Assembly: GCA_046347015.1 (NCBI GenBank)
Contig: JAXMHA010000005.1
Location: 124,001 to 188,000, forward strand
Source: Dokdonella_A sp046347015
GTDB lineage: Bacteria > Pseudomonadota > Gammaproteobacteria > Xanthomonadales > Rhodanobacteraceae
Direction of reading: 5' to 3'
DNA length: 64,000 nt
Shown: piece by piece, positions 16,296-25,132 of the stretch
Numbering within the stretch: the stretch's first letter is position 1
Layout of the letters: each line of letters begins with the position of its first letter
Notes under the pieces: generated by a model
Database searches by the model: none
What the model was told of the DNA's origin: nothing
What the model saw: only the letters and a program-made list of their open reading frames with translations
Translations under genes and position numbers: made by a program

Positions 16296-17294
16296 TCAGC
16301 CGAGCTGCATGCCGTGGGACAAGCCCGGCGGCGGCCAGCTTTCGAGTTTCATGCCGAGCTGCAGGCCGCGTTGGTACAATACGTCCTTGATCTCGGTCAA
16401 CGATTTCTTGCCGAGGTTCGGCGTCTTCAGCAGTTCGACTTCGGTCTTCTGCACCAGGTCACCGATGTAATAGATGCTTTCCGCCTTGAGGCAATTCGCG
16501 GAACGCACCGTCAGCTCGAGGTCATCGATGGGTCGTACCAGGATCGGGTCGACGCCGCTGGTGTCCGTCTTCGCGCCTTCGCTCTCGCGACGCGAGAAGT
16601 CGCCGAACACCGTGAGCTGATCCTGCAGGATCTCGGCGGCACGGCGCACCGCGTCCTCCGGGTCGATTGCGCCGTTGGTCTCGATGTCGAGCACGAGGCG
16701 ATCGAGGTCTGTACGTTGTTCGAGGCGCGCGCTGTCGACCTGGTAGGCGACGCGGCGCACCGGGCAGAAAGACGCATCGATCTGGAGGCGGCCGATCGGG
16801 CGGGCTTCCTCGTCCGGCAGACGCCGCGAAGTCGCCGGCTGGTAGCCGACACCGCGCGCGATCTTGATGCGCATGTTGAGCGCGATGTCCCGGGTCAGGT
16901 GGCAAATGACGTGTTCGGGATTGACGATCTCGATCGAATGGTCGACGGTGATGTCGCCGGCGGTCACCGCACCCTTGCCCTTCTTCGACAACGTGACGGT
17001 GGTCTCGTCATGGCCATGCATCCTGATCGCGACGTCCTTGAGGTTCAACAGGACCTCGATGACGTCTTCCTGCAGTCCTTCCAGTGTCGTGTACTCGTGC
17101 AGGACGCCGTCGATCTCGGCTTCGACGATTGCGCTGCCCGGAATGGATGACAGCAGCACGCGGCGCAATGCATTGCCGAGCGTGTGCCCGAAGCCACGCT
17201 CCAGCGGCTCGACCACGACCCGCGCGCGACTCGTGCCCAAGCGCTCGACGGCAAGGCCGCGCGGACGCAGCACAGTGGTGGATGATCCCGGCAT
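16296..17294 (-). CDS. rpoA: RNA polymerase alpha subunit
   Basis: A 332-residue subunit that nucleates core polymerase assembly and contacts UP elements and activators. The N-terminal domain contains EPLERGFGHTLGNALRRVLL for dimerisation. After the linker, the C-terminal domain shows LTVRSANCLKAE (DNA-contact arginine included) and TPNLGKKSLTEIKDVL. It lies between rpsD and rplQ in the conserved alpha operon order. Confidence 0.98.
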   Translation of the reverse strand: MPGSSTTVLRPRGLAVERLGTSRARVVVEPLERGFGHTLGNALRRVLLSSIPGSAIVEAEIDGVLHEYTTLEGLQEDVIEVLLNLKDVAIRMHGHDETTVTLSKKGKGAVTAGDITVDHSIEIVNPEHVICHLTRDIALNMRIKIARGVGYQPATSRRLPDEEARPIGRLQIDASFCPVRRVAYQVDSARLEQRTDLDRLVLDIETNGAIDPEDAVRRAAEILQDQLTVFGDFSRRESEGAKTDTSGVDPILVRPIDDLELTVRSANCLKAESIYYIGDLVQKTEVELLKTPNLGKKSLTEIKDVLYQRGLQLGMKLESWPPPGLSHGMQLG

Positions 17295-17363
17295 GACAGA
17301 CTCCGCGGCCCCGTCCGGGGCTCTTCGAGAAACGTTACATGACGCCGCGCGGCGCGCTGGCGG

Positions 17364-17996
17364 TTACTTCGAATACAACTCGATGATCAGGCTTTCGTTG
17401 ATGTCCGGCGGCAGGTCCGAGCGCTCCGGCATCGTCTTGAAGACACCGGCTCCCTTGTTCGAATCGACCTCCATCCATGCCGGAACGAGATCCATCTCCT
17501 GCGACAACGTCAGGGCTTCCTTGACGCGCAGCTGGTTGCGCGCGCGCTCGCTGAGACTCACTTCATCACCCGGCCGCACCTGATACGACGGCAGGTTGAC
17601 ACGCTTGCCGTTGACGCTGACTGCAGCGTGCGAAACGAGTTGTCGCGCCGCCGAGCGCGTGACCGCGAACCCCATCCGGTACACGACATTGTCCAGTCGG
17701 GCCTCGAGCATCCGGAGGAGGTTCTCGCCCGTATTGCCCTTCTGCCCGTTCGCCTTCTGGTAGTAGGTCCTGAACTGCCGCTCGAGGAGGCCATAAGTGC
17801 GCTTGACCTTTTGCTTCTCGCGCATCTGCACGCCGTAGTCGGACAACCGACCCTTGCGGCCGGCCGACTTCCCGTGCTGGCCGGGTTTCGACTCGAGGTC
17901 GCACTTCGTTCCGACCGAGCGTGCCGGGCTCTTCAGGCCGAGGTCGGCGCCTTCGCGGCGGGCGAGCTTGCAGGTGGGGCCGAGGTAACGTGCCAT
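17364..17996 (-). CDS. rpsD: 30S ribosomal protein S4
   Basis: A 210-residue small-subunit assembly protein that also acts as translational repressor of the alpha operon in E. coli. The N-terminus MARYLGPTCKLARREG and the S4 RNA-binding domain from about residue 98 (RLDNVVYRMGFAVTRSAARQ) are clear. The start at 17996 gives the family N-terminus; a reading from 18038 adds 14 unsupported residues. A 136-base gap with GC-rich hairpins (GCCGCCG-TTCC-GGCGGC type) separates it from rpsK. Confidence 0.97.
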   Translation of the reverse strand: MARYLGPTCKLARREGADLGLKSPARSVGTKCDLESKPGQHGKSAGRKGRLSDYGVQMREKQKVKRTYGLLERQFRTYYQKANGQKGNTGENLLRMLEARLDNVVYRMGFAVTRSAARQLVSHAAVSVNGKRVNLPSYQVRPGDEVSLSERARNQLRVKEALTLSQEMDLVPAWMEVDSNKGAGVFKTMPERSDLPPDINESLIIELYSK

Positions 17997-18132
17997 GCCT
18001 TTGGGTTCCGATTGTCCGGCACATTCAGCCGGTCGCATTGGTCGCAGCCTGCATCGGCCGCCGGAGATTTCGTCTTTTCAGGGCCGCTTGAGGCCGTCGT
18101 TCGATTGCCGCCGTTCCGGCGGCGCACCCGCG

Positions 18133-18528
18133 TCAGACGCGGCGCTTTTTTGGTGGCCGACACCCGTTGTGCGGGATCGGCGTGACATCAATGATGTTGG
18201 TGACCTTGAATCCTGCGTTGTTCAGCGCGCGCACGGCCGACTCCCGGCCAGGGCCCGGGCCCTTGATCCGTACCTCTACCGTCTTCACCCCGTAATCGGC
18301 GGCGGCCCTTGCTGCCTTGTCGGCCGCGATCTGTGCCGCGTACGGAGTCGACTTGCGGGATCCACGAAAGCCCGCGCCGCCCGCCGTGGCCCATGACAGG
18401 GCATTCCCCTGCCGGTCCGTGATCGTGACAACGGTGTTGTTGAACGACGCCTGCACGTGCGCAACGGCATCGGCGACAACCCGCCGGGTCTTTTTCTTGG
18501 CCTTGCCTGGAGCAGCAGTCTTGTTCAT
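18133..18528 (-). CDS. rpsK: 30S ribosomal protein S11
   Basis: A 131-residue protein of the small-subunit platform. AHVQASFNNTVVTITDRQG, the GFRGSRKSTPYAAQ segment and the C-terminal TPIPHNGCRPPKKRRV, a strongly conserved basic tail, identify it. It follows rpsM by 21 bases in the alpha operon. Confidence 0.98.
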   Translation of the reverse strand: MNKTAAPGKAKKKTRRVVADAVAHVQASFNNTVVTITDRQGNALSWATAGGAGFRGSRKSTPYAAQIAADKAARAAADYGVKTVEVRIKGPGPGRESAVRALNNAGFKVTNIIDVTPIPHNGCRPPKKRRV

Positions 18529-18549
18529 GGAGTCGTGGTGTCCCTCGAA

Positions 18550-18906
18550 TCACTTCTTGATCGCACGCCGCGGTCCCTTGCGGGTCCGCGCATTGGTCCG
18601 GGTGCGCTGACCGCGCACCGGTAGGCCGCGGCGGTGACGCAGTCCCCGGTAAGTGCCAAGATCGATCAGGCGCTTGATCGAGATGCCAACCTCGCGCCGC
18701 AAGTCGCCCTCGACGCCGTAACGGGCCACTTCCTGGCGGATCTTCTCGATCTCGGCCTCGGTCAGATCGCGGATCCTTACCGTAGCCCCGACCCCGGCGT
18801 CGGCGCAGATCTTGCGTGCGCGCGAACGGCCGATGCCGTAGATGCTCTGCAGGCCGATCGCGACATGCTTCTGGATCGGCAGGTTGACGCCGGCTATGCG
18901 GGCCAT
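18550..18906 (-). CDS. rpsM: 30S ribosomal protein S13
   Basis: A 118-residue head protein contacting the P-site tRNA and bridge to L5. MARIAGVNLP at the N-terminus, the helix-two-turn-helix YGIGRSRARKIC and the basic RGLRHRRGLPVRGQRT tail are diagnostic. It is the first gene of the alpha operon. rpmJ, which usually precedes it in enterobacteria, is missing. Confidence 0.98.
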   Translation of the reverse strand: MARIAGVNLPIQKHVAIGLQSIYGIGRSRARKICADAGVGATVRIRDLTEAEIEKIRQEVARYGVEGDLRREVGISIKRLIDLGTYRGLRHRRGLPVRGQRTRTNARTRKGPRRAIKK

Positions 18907-18956
18907 GAGGGACAGTCTCCGGACTCGTTGTCAACAGCGTTCAAAGTGAACTGCGT

Positions 18957-18988
18957 ATTGTAGCGGGTTCCTGACTCTGCTGGAACCC
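18957..18988 (-). promoter_or_regulatory. secY-rpsM gap: inverted repeat and possible -10
   Basis: The 111-base gap holds a perfect 7-bp inverted repeat, GGGTTCC (18965-18971) and GGAACCC (18982-18988), and a TACAAT hexamer (18962 to 18957 on the minus strand). The position fits an internal alpha-operon promoter or the S4-binding leader; no good -35 is visible. Confidence 0.3.
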
Positions 18989-19017
18989 TTTTCAGTAGCT
19001 TCCGTCGCGACCCGGCT

Positions 19018-20337
19018 CTACCGGCGGCCACGGAGGTTCGCCTTCTTGAGGAGGCTCTCGTACTGGTGCGACACCAGATGCGCCTGGACTTGTGCCGTGA
19101 AATCCATCACGACGACGACGACGATCAGCAGCGAGGTACCCCCGAAGTAGAACGGGACGTGCCAGGCGTTGCGGAGGAAGTCCGGAACCAGGCACACCGC
19201 GACCAGATACAGCGCCCCGGCACCCGTGAGGCGGGTAAGCACCCCATCGATGTAGTCGCCGGTCTGCTTGCCCGGGCGAATTCCGGGGATAAGCGCGCCC
19301 GACCGCTTCAGGTTGTCGGCGGTTTCCTGCGAATTGAAGACCAGCGCCGTGTAGAAGAACGCGAAAATGACGATCAACAACCCGTACAGGAGCATTTGCA
19401 ACGGCTCACCGGGCCCGAGCGACGACGTCAATACCTGCAGCCAGTGGACCTGACTCGCGTTGTTGAACCAGGCTGCCGCCGTCGCCGGGAACATCAGCAG
19501 CGACGATGCGAAGATCGGCGGGATCACGCCCGACATGTTGATCTTGAGCGGCAGGTGCGAGGTCTGGTTCATGTACGCACGACCCGCGCCGCCCTGCCGG
19601 CGTGCATAGTTGACGGTGATACGCCGCTGGCCCCGCTCCATGAATACGCAGAACGCGGTCACGATGAGCACGATCGCAAACACGATCAGCACCCGGATCA
19701 CGGGCATTTCGCCCGTCTGCGCCATGCCGAGCGTGTGGACGACGGCTTGCGGCAGGCCGGCAACGATGCCGGCGAAGATCAGCAACGAAATGCCGTTGCC
19801 GACGCCGCGCTCGGTGATCTGTTCACCGAGCCACATCAGGAACAACGTGCCCGCCGTCAGGCCGACGACGGTCGTGAGGATGAAACTGGGTCCCGGCGCG
19901 GTGACGACGCCGCCCTGGTGTTCCAGCATCGTCGCGACGCCGAACGACTGGAACAAGCCGAGGGCAACCGTTCCTGCGCGCGTGTACATCGTCAGGACCC
20001 GACGGCCGGATTCGCCCTCCTTGCGGAGTGCCTGCCAGCTCGGGATCACCGACGCGAACATCTGCACGATGATCGACGAGGAAATGTACGGAATCACGCC
20101 GAGTGCAAACACCGACATGCGCCCCAGCGCACCGCCCGAAAACATGTTGAACATGTCGAGCAACCCACCCGACTTGCCGAGCAGGTCGGCCATCCGGTTC
20201 GGGTCGACTCCCGGCAGGGGGATGAACGAACCCAGCCGGAAAACCACCAGCGCACCGACGACGAACAACAAGCGTTGTTTCAGCTCGGTCAGCTTGCCGA
20301 GCGAAGCGAGCACGTTGCCGGATTGCGGATTGGCCAC
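19018..20337 (-). CDS. secY: Protein translocase subunit SecY
   Basis: Channel-forming core of the SecYEG translocon in the inner membrane, 439 residues with ten helices. The early plug region LLDMFNMFSGGALGRMSVFALG, LRKEGESGRRVLTMYTR in the cytoplasmic loop and PGIRPGKQT near residue 350 match the family. I chose a GTG start at 20337, four bases after the rplO stop, because GGAG lies eight bases upstream inside the end of rplO and the protein then begins with ANPQSGNVLASLGKLTELKQR. Confidence 0.95.
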   Translation of the reverse strand: MANPQSGNVLASLGKLTELKQRLLFVVGALVVFRLGSFIPLPGVDPNRMADLLGKSGGLLDMFNMFSGGALGRMSVFALGVIPYISSSIIVQMFASVIPSWQALRKEGESGRRVLTMYTRAGTVALGLFQSFGVATMLEHQGGVVTAPGPSFILTTVVGLTAGTLFLMWLGEQITERGVGNGISLLIFAGIVAGLPQAVVHTLGMAQTGEMPVIRVLIVFAIVLIVTAFCVFMERGQRRITVNYARRQGGAGRAYMNQTSHLPLKINMSGVIPPIFASSLLMFPATAAAWFNNASQVHWLQVLTSSLGPGEPLQMLLYGLLIVIFAFFYTALVFNSQETADNLKRSGALIPGIRPGKQTGDYIDGVLTRLTGAGALYLVAVCLVPDFLRNAWHVPFYFGGTSLLIVVVVVMDFTAQVQAHLVSHQYESLLKKANLRGRR

Positions 20338-20341
20338 CAAA

Positions 20342-20776
20342 CTACTCCACGCTGCCGCCGGCGGCTTCGATCGCCGCCCGCGCACCCTTGGTCACGGCAA
20401 CGCCTTTCACCTTGACCGCCCGGTTCAGTTCACCCTTCAGCACGATCTTGGCGCGGACTGCCCCGGTTTCAACGAGGCCCGCAGCTTTCAACGCGGGGAA
20501 ATCGACGACATCACCCTTGACCGCCGCAAGCCGGTACAGCAGCACTTCGGCCGTGTCGCGCGCGAGGCGCGAGCGGAATCCGACCTTCGGCAAGCGGCGC
20601 TGCAGCGGCATCTGTCCGCCTTCGAACCCCGCCTTTACCTTGCCCTTGCCGGTGCGCGCGTACTGGCCCTTGTGGCCACGGCCGGCCGTCTTGCCGAGGC
20701 CGGAGCCGATTCCGCGGCCGACCCGCGTGCGCTCGCGGCGCGCGCCCTTGGCCGGTTTCAGTGAGTTGAGACGCAT
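20342..20776 (-). CDS. rplO: 50S ribosomal protein L15
   Basis: A 144-residue large-subunit protein. MRLNSLKPAKGARR, the GRGIGSGLGKTAGRGHKGQ glycine/lysine-rich arm and GGQMPLQRRLPKVGF are diagnostic. It sits in the spc operon four bases before secY, whose ribosome-binding site lies in its last codons, so translational coupling is likely. Confidence 0.97.
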   Translation of the reverse strand: MRLNSLKPAKGARRERTRVGRGIGSGLGKTAGRGHKGQYARTGKGKVKAGFEGGQMPLQRRLPKVGFRSRLARDTAEVLLYRLAAVKGDVVDFPALKAAGLVETGAVRAKIVLKGELNRAVKVKGVAVTKGARAAIEAAGGSVE

Positions 20777-20849
20777 CGTTCCGGTACTCCGTTGATCTCG
20801 CATGGCCCGGGTTGGAATGGTCGCATGCGACCCTCGCCCGATGATCCGA

Positions 20850-21044
20850 TTATCCCTCGACCTTCACCAGGTACTCGACCTGGCGGATGAGTCCACGAAC
20901 GGCCTTGTTGTCGGGTAGTTCGCGGACGTCGTTCAGCTTGCGCAGGCCGAGCGCGCGAACGCTGACCCGATGGCGCGTCTGGCAACTCGCGGTGCTCTTG
21001 ACGAGCCGTACCTTCAGGGTCCCGCCGCTCTTGTGCTCACTCAT
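20850..21044 (-). CDS. rpmD: 50S ribosomal protein L30
   Basis: A 64-residue protein. LKVRLVKSTASCQTRHRVSV and the ALGLRKLNDVRELPDN segment are typical. The start at 21044 overlaps the 3' end of rpsE by eight bases, which implies coupled translation. Ten-fold shorter than the open frame upstream suggests, because that frame runs antisense-free through rpsE without L30 similarity. Confidence 0.95.
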   Translation of the reverse strand: MSEHKSGGTLKVRLVKSTASCQTRHRVSVRALGLRKLNDVRELPDNKAVRGLIRQVEYLVKVEG

Positions 21045-21555
21045 GGCCGAGCACCTCCGCGACCGTCTTGCCACGCTTGGACGCGATGCGTTGTGGCGAT
21101 GCCATGGCTTCGAGTCCGTTGATGGTTGCCCGGACCAGGTTGATCGGATTGCGCGAGCCGACCGCCTTGGCCAGAACGTTGCGTACGCCGACGACTTCGA
21201 GCACGGCTCGCATCGCACCACCGGCAATGACACCGGTACCTTCGGATGCGGGCTGCATGTACACCCGCGCCGCGCCGTGGTTGGCCTTTACGGCATGGAA
21301 AAGGGTTCCATTGCTGAGTTCGACGCTGATCATGTTCTTGCGCGCACGCTCCATCGCCTTCGCGATCGCAGCCGGAACTTCGCGGGCTTTGCCGTAGCCG
21401 AAGCCGACCTTGCCGGCGCCATCGCCGACCACGGTCAATGCCGTGAAACTCATCTGGCGACCGCCCTTGACGGTCTTCGCCACGCGATTGACGGCAATCA
21501 GCTTCTCGAGGAGGCCGTCACCGTTCTCACGATCGTCTCTGTTCGTCGCTGCCAT
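21037..21555 (-). CDS. rpsE: 30S ribosomal protein S5
   Basis: A 172-residue protein needed for decoding fidelity. The LIAVNRVAKTVKGGRQMSF RNA-binding segment, FGYGKAREVPAAIAKAMERA and the GGAMRAVLEVVGVRNVLAK loop are all present. It follows rplR after an unusually long 168-base gap for this operon; apart from a short GCGGC-TTC-GCCGC hairpin I see nothing in that gap. Confidence 0.97.
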   Translation of the reverse strand: MAATNRDDRENGDGLLEKLIAVNRVAKTVKGGRQMSFTALTVVGDGAGKVGFGYGKAREVPAAIAKAMERARKNMISVELSNGTLFHAVKANHGAARVYMQPASEGTGVIAGGAMRAVLEVVGVRNVLAKAVGSRNPINLVRATINGLEAMASPQRIASKRGKTVAEVLGHE

Positions 21556-21723
21556 TTTTCACCTGCTTGCCGCGGGTCGCCCTGCGGACTTTTGCTTGCG
21601 GCGAAGCCGCTTGGAATTGTGGGTACGTCGTAACTGGGTGGCTGCCGGGTGGCGGATTGGTGGTCCCTGGATGGCTCCAAGCCGCCGCAAGCTGATCGGG
21701 GTTCGTCGCCCGTCACCGCAACC

Positions 21724-22077
21724 TCAGAATTTCAGTCCTGCCTCGCGCGCCGCGTCGGCGAGCGCCTGGATCCGCCCGTGGAAACGGAATCCCGACCGGT
21801 CGAACGCGACCGATTCGATGCCCGCCTTCAACGCGCGCTCGGCAATCACCTTGCCGACCGCCGCGGCAGCCGCCTTGTTCTTCGTGCCCTTGAGGCCTTC
21901 GGTAATGGCCTTCTGCACGGTGGACGCCGACGCGACGACCTTGCCGGACTCCGCATCGAAGATCTGGGCGTAAATGTGCTGATCGCTGCGATGCACCGAA
22001 AGGCGCGCGGCACCGAGCTTGCGGATATGCATGCGCGTCGACTTCGCGCGCCTCAACCTTGCTGCCTTCTTGTCCAT
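21724..22077 (-). CDS. rplR: 50S ribosomal protein L18
   Basis: A 117-residue 5S rRNA-binding protein. MDKKAARLRRA, the HIYAQIFD segment and FDRSGFRFHGRIQALADAAREAGL at the end are characteristic. Two adjacent ATGs occur (22080 and 22077). I chose the second because GGAG is then seven bases away and the product starts MDKK like its relatives. Confidence 0.96.
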   Translation of the reverse strand: MDKKAARLRRAKSTRMHIRKLGAARLSVHRSDQHIYAQIFDAESGKVVASASTVQKAITEGLKGTKNKAAAAAVGKVIAERALKAGIESVAFDRSGFRFHGRIQALADAAREAGLKF

Positions 22078-22174
22078 CATGGGTCTCCGGGAAAGCGGAT
22101 CGGCCATCGCGTTGCAGCGTCCTCGCGCGGATTCCGGCCCGGATCGGCCGCTTCCACACGCGAGCACGGCAGCG

Positions 22175-22702
22175 TCATGCCTTCTTGGCTTCCTTCAGTG
22201 TCACCTTCTCACCCGAGTAACGAACGCCCTTCCCCTTGTAGGGTTCCGGCGGGCGATGGGCGCGGATCTTCGCCGCGACTTCGCCGACCTGCTGCTTGTC
22301 GGCGCCCTTGACGAGGATCTCGGTCTGCGCCGGCGCCTCGAGCGTGACTCCCGCCGGTGCGGAGAAGACGACCGGATGCGAGAAACCGAGATTCAGCGTC
22401 AGGTCCTTGCCCTGCATGGCGGCACGGAAGCCCACGCCGACCAGTTCGAGCTTGCGCGAATACCCCTCGCTGACACCCTTGACCATGTTCGCCAGCAAGG
22501 CACGTGTCGTCCCGGCAACCCGCGTACTTCCCGTCGCGTGCGACGCAACCTGGAGCTCGCCCGAAGCGATCGAGATGTCGATGCCATCGGGCACATGCAT
22601 CTGCAAGGTGCCCTTCGGCCCCTTGACGACGACTGCGCCGGCATCGGTGCGGCACTCGACGCCCTCGGGAAGGCTGACTGGCTTCTTGGCTACTCGCGAC
22701 AT
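22175..22702 (-). CDS. rplF: 50S ribosomal protein L6
   Basis: A 175-residue protein near the GTPase-associated centre, made of two repeated alpha/beta domains. SRVAKKPV at the start, LANMVKGVSEGYSRKLELVG and the C-terminal signature PPEPYKGKGVRYSGE identify it. The frame is open further upstream to 22828 without similarity. Confidence 0.97.
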   Translation of the reverse strand: MSRVAKKPVSLPEGVECRTDAGAVVVKGPKGTLQMHVPDGIDISIASGELQVASHATGSTRVAGTTRALLANMVKGVSEGYSRKLELVGVGFRAAMQGKDLTLNLGFSHPVVFSAPAGVTLEAPAQTEILVKGADKQQVGEVAAKIRAHRPPEPYKGKGVRYSGEKVTLKEAKKA

Positions 22703-22772
22703 TTTCTCGTCTCCGCACCCGTCCCGGGTGTGCTTTCGTCCCGACCTTCCCGGCCGGCGCAAAGAATACGGC

Positions 22773-23168
22773 TCAGGCCACCAGCCCGATGACCTCGCCA
22801 CCGATACCGCGCTGGCGAGCCTGCGCATCGGTCATGATGCCGGCTGGCGTCGACACGATCGACACGCCGAGCCCGCCCAGCACCCGTGGCAGTTCGCCGT
22901 TCCGGCGATAGATCCGCAAACCGGGCCGGCTGACCCGCTGCAATCGCTCGATCACGGGCTTGCCGAGGTGGTACTTCAGTCCGATCTCGAGAACCGCCTT
23001 GCCACCGTCGCGCTGAACGCCGACATCGCCGACGTACCCTTCGGCTTTCAATACGTTGGCAATCGCCTGCTTCAGCGTGGAAGAAGGCATCGACACGCTC
23101 TGCTTGCCGGTCGCCTGCGCGTTCCGGATGCGGGTAAACATGTCGGCGATGGGATCAGTCATGCTCAT
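22773..23168 (-). CDS. rpsH: 30S ribosomal protein S8
   Basis: A 131-residue 16S rRNA-binding protein, in E. coli the translational repressor of the spc operon. MSMTDPIADMFTRIRNAQAT and the C-terminal GVSIVSTPAGIMTDAQARQ are diagnostic. The start is the first ATG of the MSM pair, as in the E. coli protein. The gap to rpsN is 97 bases. Confidence 0.97.
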   Translation of the reverse strand: MSMTDPIADMFTRIRNAQATGKQSVSMPSSTLKQAIANVLKAEGYVGDVGVQRDGGKAVLEIGLKYHLGKPVIERLQRVSRPGLRIYRRNGELPRVLGGLGVSIVSTPAGIMTDAQARQRGIGGEVIGLVA

Positions 23169-23265
23169 GGTTTGAGTTCCAAACAAGTCTCGGCATCGAT
23201 ATCCGTTGAAGAATCCCGGGGCGGCAGGGAGCAGTCTGTCGGCTGTCCCGTCCGGTATCCGTCCC

Positions 23266-23571
23266 TTACCAACTTGCCTTGCGCAACCCGGGGACGTCAC
23301 CCCGCATCGTCGCTTCGCGCAACTTCTGGCGACCAAGGCCGAACTTGCGGTAAACGCCGCGCGGCCGCCCGGTCAATGCGCAGCGGTTGCGCTGGCGCGA
23401 AGCGCTGGAGTCGCGCGGCAATTTCTGCAGCGCGACCACGGCTTGCTGCTTCTCTTCGTAGGACGCGTCGGTACTCGCGATGATCTTCTTCAGCGCGGTG
23501 CGCTTGGTCGCATGTCGCTTGACCAGCTTCGCCCGCCGCGCTTCGCGGTTGACCATGGATTTCTTGGCCAT
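23266..23571 (-). CDS. rpsN: 30S ribosomal protein S14, zinc-free form
   Basis: A 101-residue protein of the small-subunit head. The length and lack of CXXC pairs mark the long zinc-independent form; a single cysteine remains in RNRCALTGRPRG. MAKKSMVNREARR and the RDVPGLRKASW-like C-terminus (GDVPGLRKASW) are typical. Confidence 0.97.
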   Translation of the reverse strand: MAKKSMVNREARRAKLVKRHATKRTALKKIIASTDASYEEKQQAVVALQKLPRDSSASRQRNRCALTGRPRGVYRKFGLGRQKLREATMRGDVPGLRKASW

Positions 23572-23585
23572 CGGTGCCTGTTTCC

Positions 23586-24125
23586 TCAGTTGCGGAACGG
23601 GAAGTTGAAGGCCTCGAGCAGTGCCTTGGCTTCCTCGTCGGTGCGTGCAGTCGTCGTGATCGCGATGTCCATGCCGCGCAACGCGTCGATCTGGTCGAAA
23701 TCGATCTCCGGGAAGATGATCTGTTCCTTGACACCCATGTTGAAGTTGCCGCGGCCGTCGAACGAACGCCCGGATACGCCGCGGAAGTCGCGCACGCGCG
23801 GCAGCGAAACGCTAATCAGGCGGTCGAGGAACTCGTACATGCGGGCCCGGCGCAGCGTCACCTTGCAGCCGATCGGCCAGTTCTCGCGGATCTTGAATGT
23901 CGCATGGGCCTTGCGCGTCATCGTGACGATCGGCTTTTGCCCGGAGATGCCCGCCATGTCGGCAACGGCATTCTCGAGGATCTTCTTGTTGCCGACCGCC
24001 TCGCCGACGCCCATGTTGAGCGTGATCTTGACCAGGCGCGGCACCTGCATCGGGTTGTCGTAGTGGAAGCGTTCGGTCAGCTTCGGCACCACGGTCTCGC
24101 GATAGTGTTTTTCCAGACGTGTCAT
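23586..24125 (-). CDS. rplE: 50S ribosomal protein L5
   Basis: A 179-residue 5S rRNA-binding protein contacting S13 and P-site tRNA. KITLNMGVGEA near residue 33, SGQKPIVTMTRKA, and the FPEIDFDQIDALRGMDIAI segment are conserved family markers. It follows rplX by 11 bases. Confidence 0.98.
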   Translation of the reverse strand: MTRLEKHYRETVVPKLTERFHYDNPMQVPRLVKITLNMGVGEAVGNKKILENAVADMAGISGQKPIVTMTRKAHATFKIRENWPIGCKVTLRRARMYEFLDRLISVSLPRVRDFRGVSGRSFDGRGNFNMGVKEQIIFPEIDFDQIDALRGMDIAITTTARTDEEAKALLEAFNFPFRN

Positions 24126-24136
24126 GGCGGCAGGCC

Positions 24137-24451
24137 TCAGGCGTCTACGACTTCGCCGGTCGAACGGTACACGCGCACCTTGCGGCCGTCGCCGAGCGTC
24201 TTGAACCCGACGCGCTCGGCGCGATTGGCGGCCGCGTTGTACAGCATCACGTTCGAGGCATGCACCGGCGCCTCGCGCTCGATGATGCCTCCCGGCTGGT
24301 TGGCCTGCGGGTTCGGCTTGGTGTGCCGCTTGACCAGGTTCACGTTCTGCACGTAGACCTTGTCACCGGCGACACGCAGCACTTCGCCACGCTGGCCCTT
24401 GTTCTTGCCGGCGATCAGTACGACCTGGTCACCCTTGCGAATCCGGTTCAT
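24137..24451 (-). CDS. rplX: 50S ribosomal protein L24
   Basis: A 104-residue early-assembly protein. The KOW motif is visible at the start: IRKGDQVVLIAGKNKGQRGEV. The central NLVKRHTKPNPQ and GGIIEREAPVHASNVML match the family. It follows rplN by ten bases. Confidence 0.97.
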   Translation of the reverse strand: MNRIRKGDQVVLIAGKNKGQRGEVLRVAGDKVYVQNVNLVKRHTKPNPQANQPGGIIEREAPVHASNVMLYNAAANRAERVGFKTLGDGRKVRVYRSTGEVVDA

Positions 24452-24461
24452 GTCGGTCTCC

Positions 24462-24830
24462 TCACAGCACTTCCGGCGCCAGCGACACGATCTTCATGAA
24501 GCGTTCGCTGCGCAGTTCGCGCGTCACCGGCCCGAAGATGCGGGTACCGATCGGCTCCAGCTTGTTGTTGAGCAGGACCGCCGCGTTGCCGTCGAAGCGG
24601 ATCAACGAACCATCCGGACGACGCACGCCCTTGCGGGTGCGCACGACGACGGCATCGTAGACCTCGCCCTTCTTGACCTTGCCGCGGGGAATCGCCTCGC
24701 GGACCGACACCTTGATGACGTCGCCGATCTGCGCATAGCGGCGCTTGGAGCCTCCGAGCACCTTGATGCACATCAGCTCGCGTGCACCGCTGTTGTCCGC
24801 CGCGGCCAGCGTGGTCTGCATCTGGATCAT
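24462..24830 (-). CDS. rplN: 50S ribosomal protein L14
   Basis: A 122-residue protein at the subunit interface. MIQMQTTLAAADNSGAREL, CIKVLGGSKRR and RIFGPVTRELR near the C-terminus are highly conserved. It starts the spc operon, 27 bases after rpsQ, so the S10 and spc units may be continuous here. Confidence 0.98.
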   Translation of the reverse strand: MIQMQTTLAAADNSGARELMCIKVLGGSKRRYAQIGDVIKVSVREAIPRGKVKKGEVYDAVVVRTRKGVRRPDGSLIRFDGNAAVLLNNKLEPIGTRIFGPVTRELRSERFMKIVSLAPEVL

Positions 24831-24857
24831 GTCACTGGTTCCCGGGCCTGTCCGCGG

Positions 24858-25121
24858 TCACTGCTCGGCGCGCGCGACGACCGCGACGACGCGCCAGTTC
24901 TTGGTTTTCGACAGCGGGCGACATTCGCTGATCCGCACCACGTCGCCCTCATGGCATTCACCGGTCTCGTCGTGCGCATGGACCTTGGTCGAGCGCCGCA
25001 CGATCTTGCCGAACAACGGGTGCTGCACCTGCCGCTCGAGGAGCACGGTGACGGTCTTGCGCATCTTGTTGCTGATCACGCGCCCCTCGAGGGTGCGTGG
25101 TGCCCGCGCGTTGTCGTTCAT
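24858..25121 (-). CDS. rpsQ: 30S ribosomal protein S17
   Basis: An 87-residue 16S rRNA-binding protein. LEGRVISNKMRKTVTV and GDVVRISECRPLSKTKNW identify it. I chose the ATG at 25121 because GAGG in the last codons of rpmC is then nine bases away. An ATG at 25130 and a GTG at 25136 are in frame but would overlap that site. Confidence 0.94.
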   Translation of the reverse strand: MNDNARAPRTLEGRVISNKMRKTVTVLLERQVQHPLFGKIVRRSTKVHAHDETGECHEGDVVRISECRPLSKTKNWRVVAVVARAEQ

Positions 25122-25132
25122 CGTCGCCATCC

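Noticed and set aside
18932..18946. TTGACA-like sequence just before rpsM
   Set aside because: It lies downstream of the TACAAT hexamer and too near the start codon to act as its -35.
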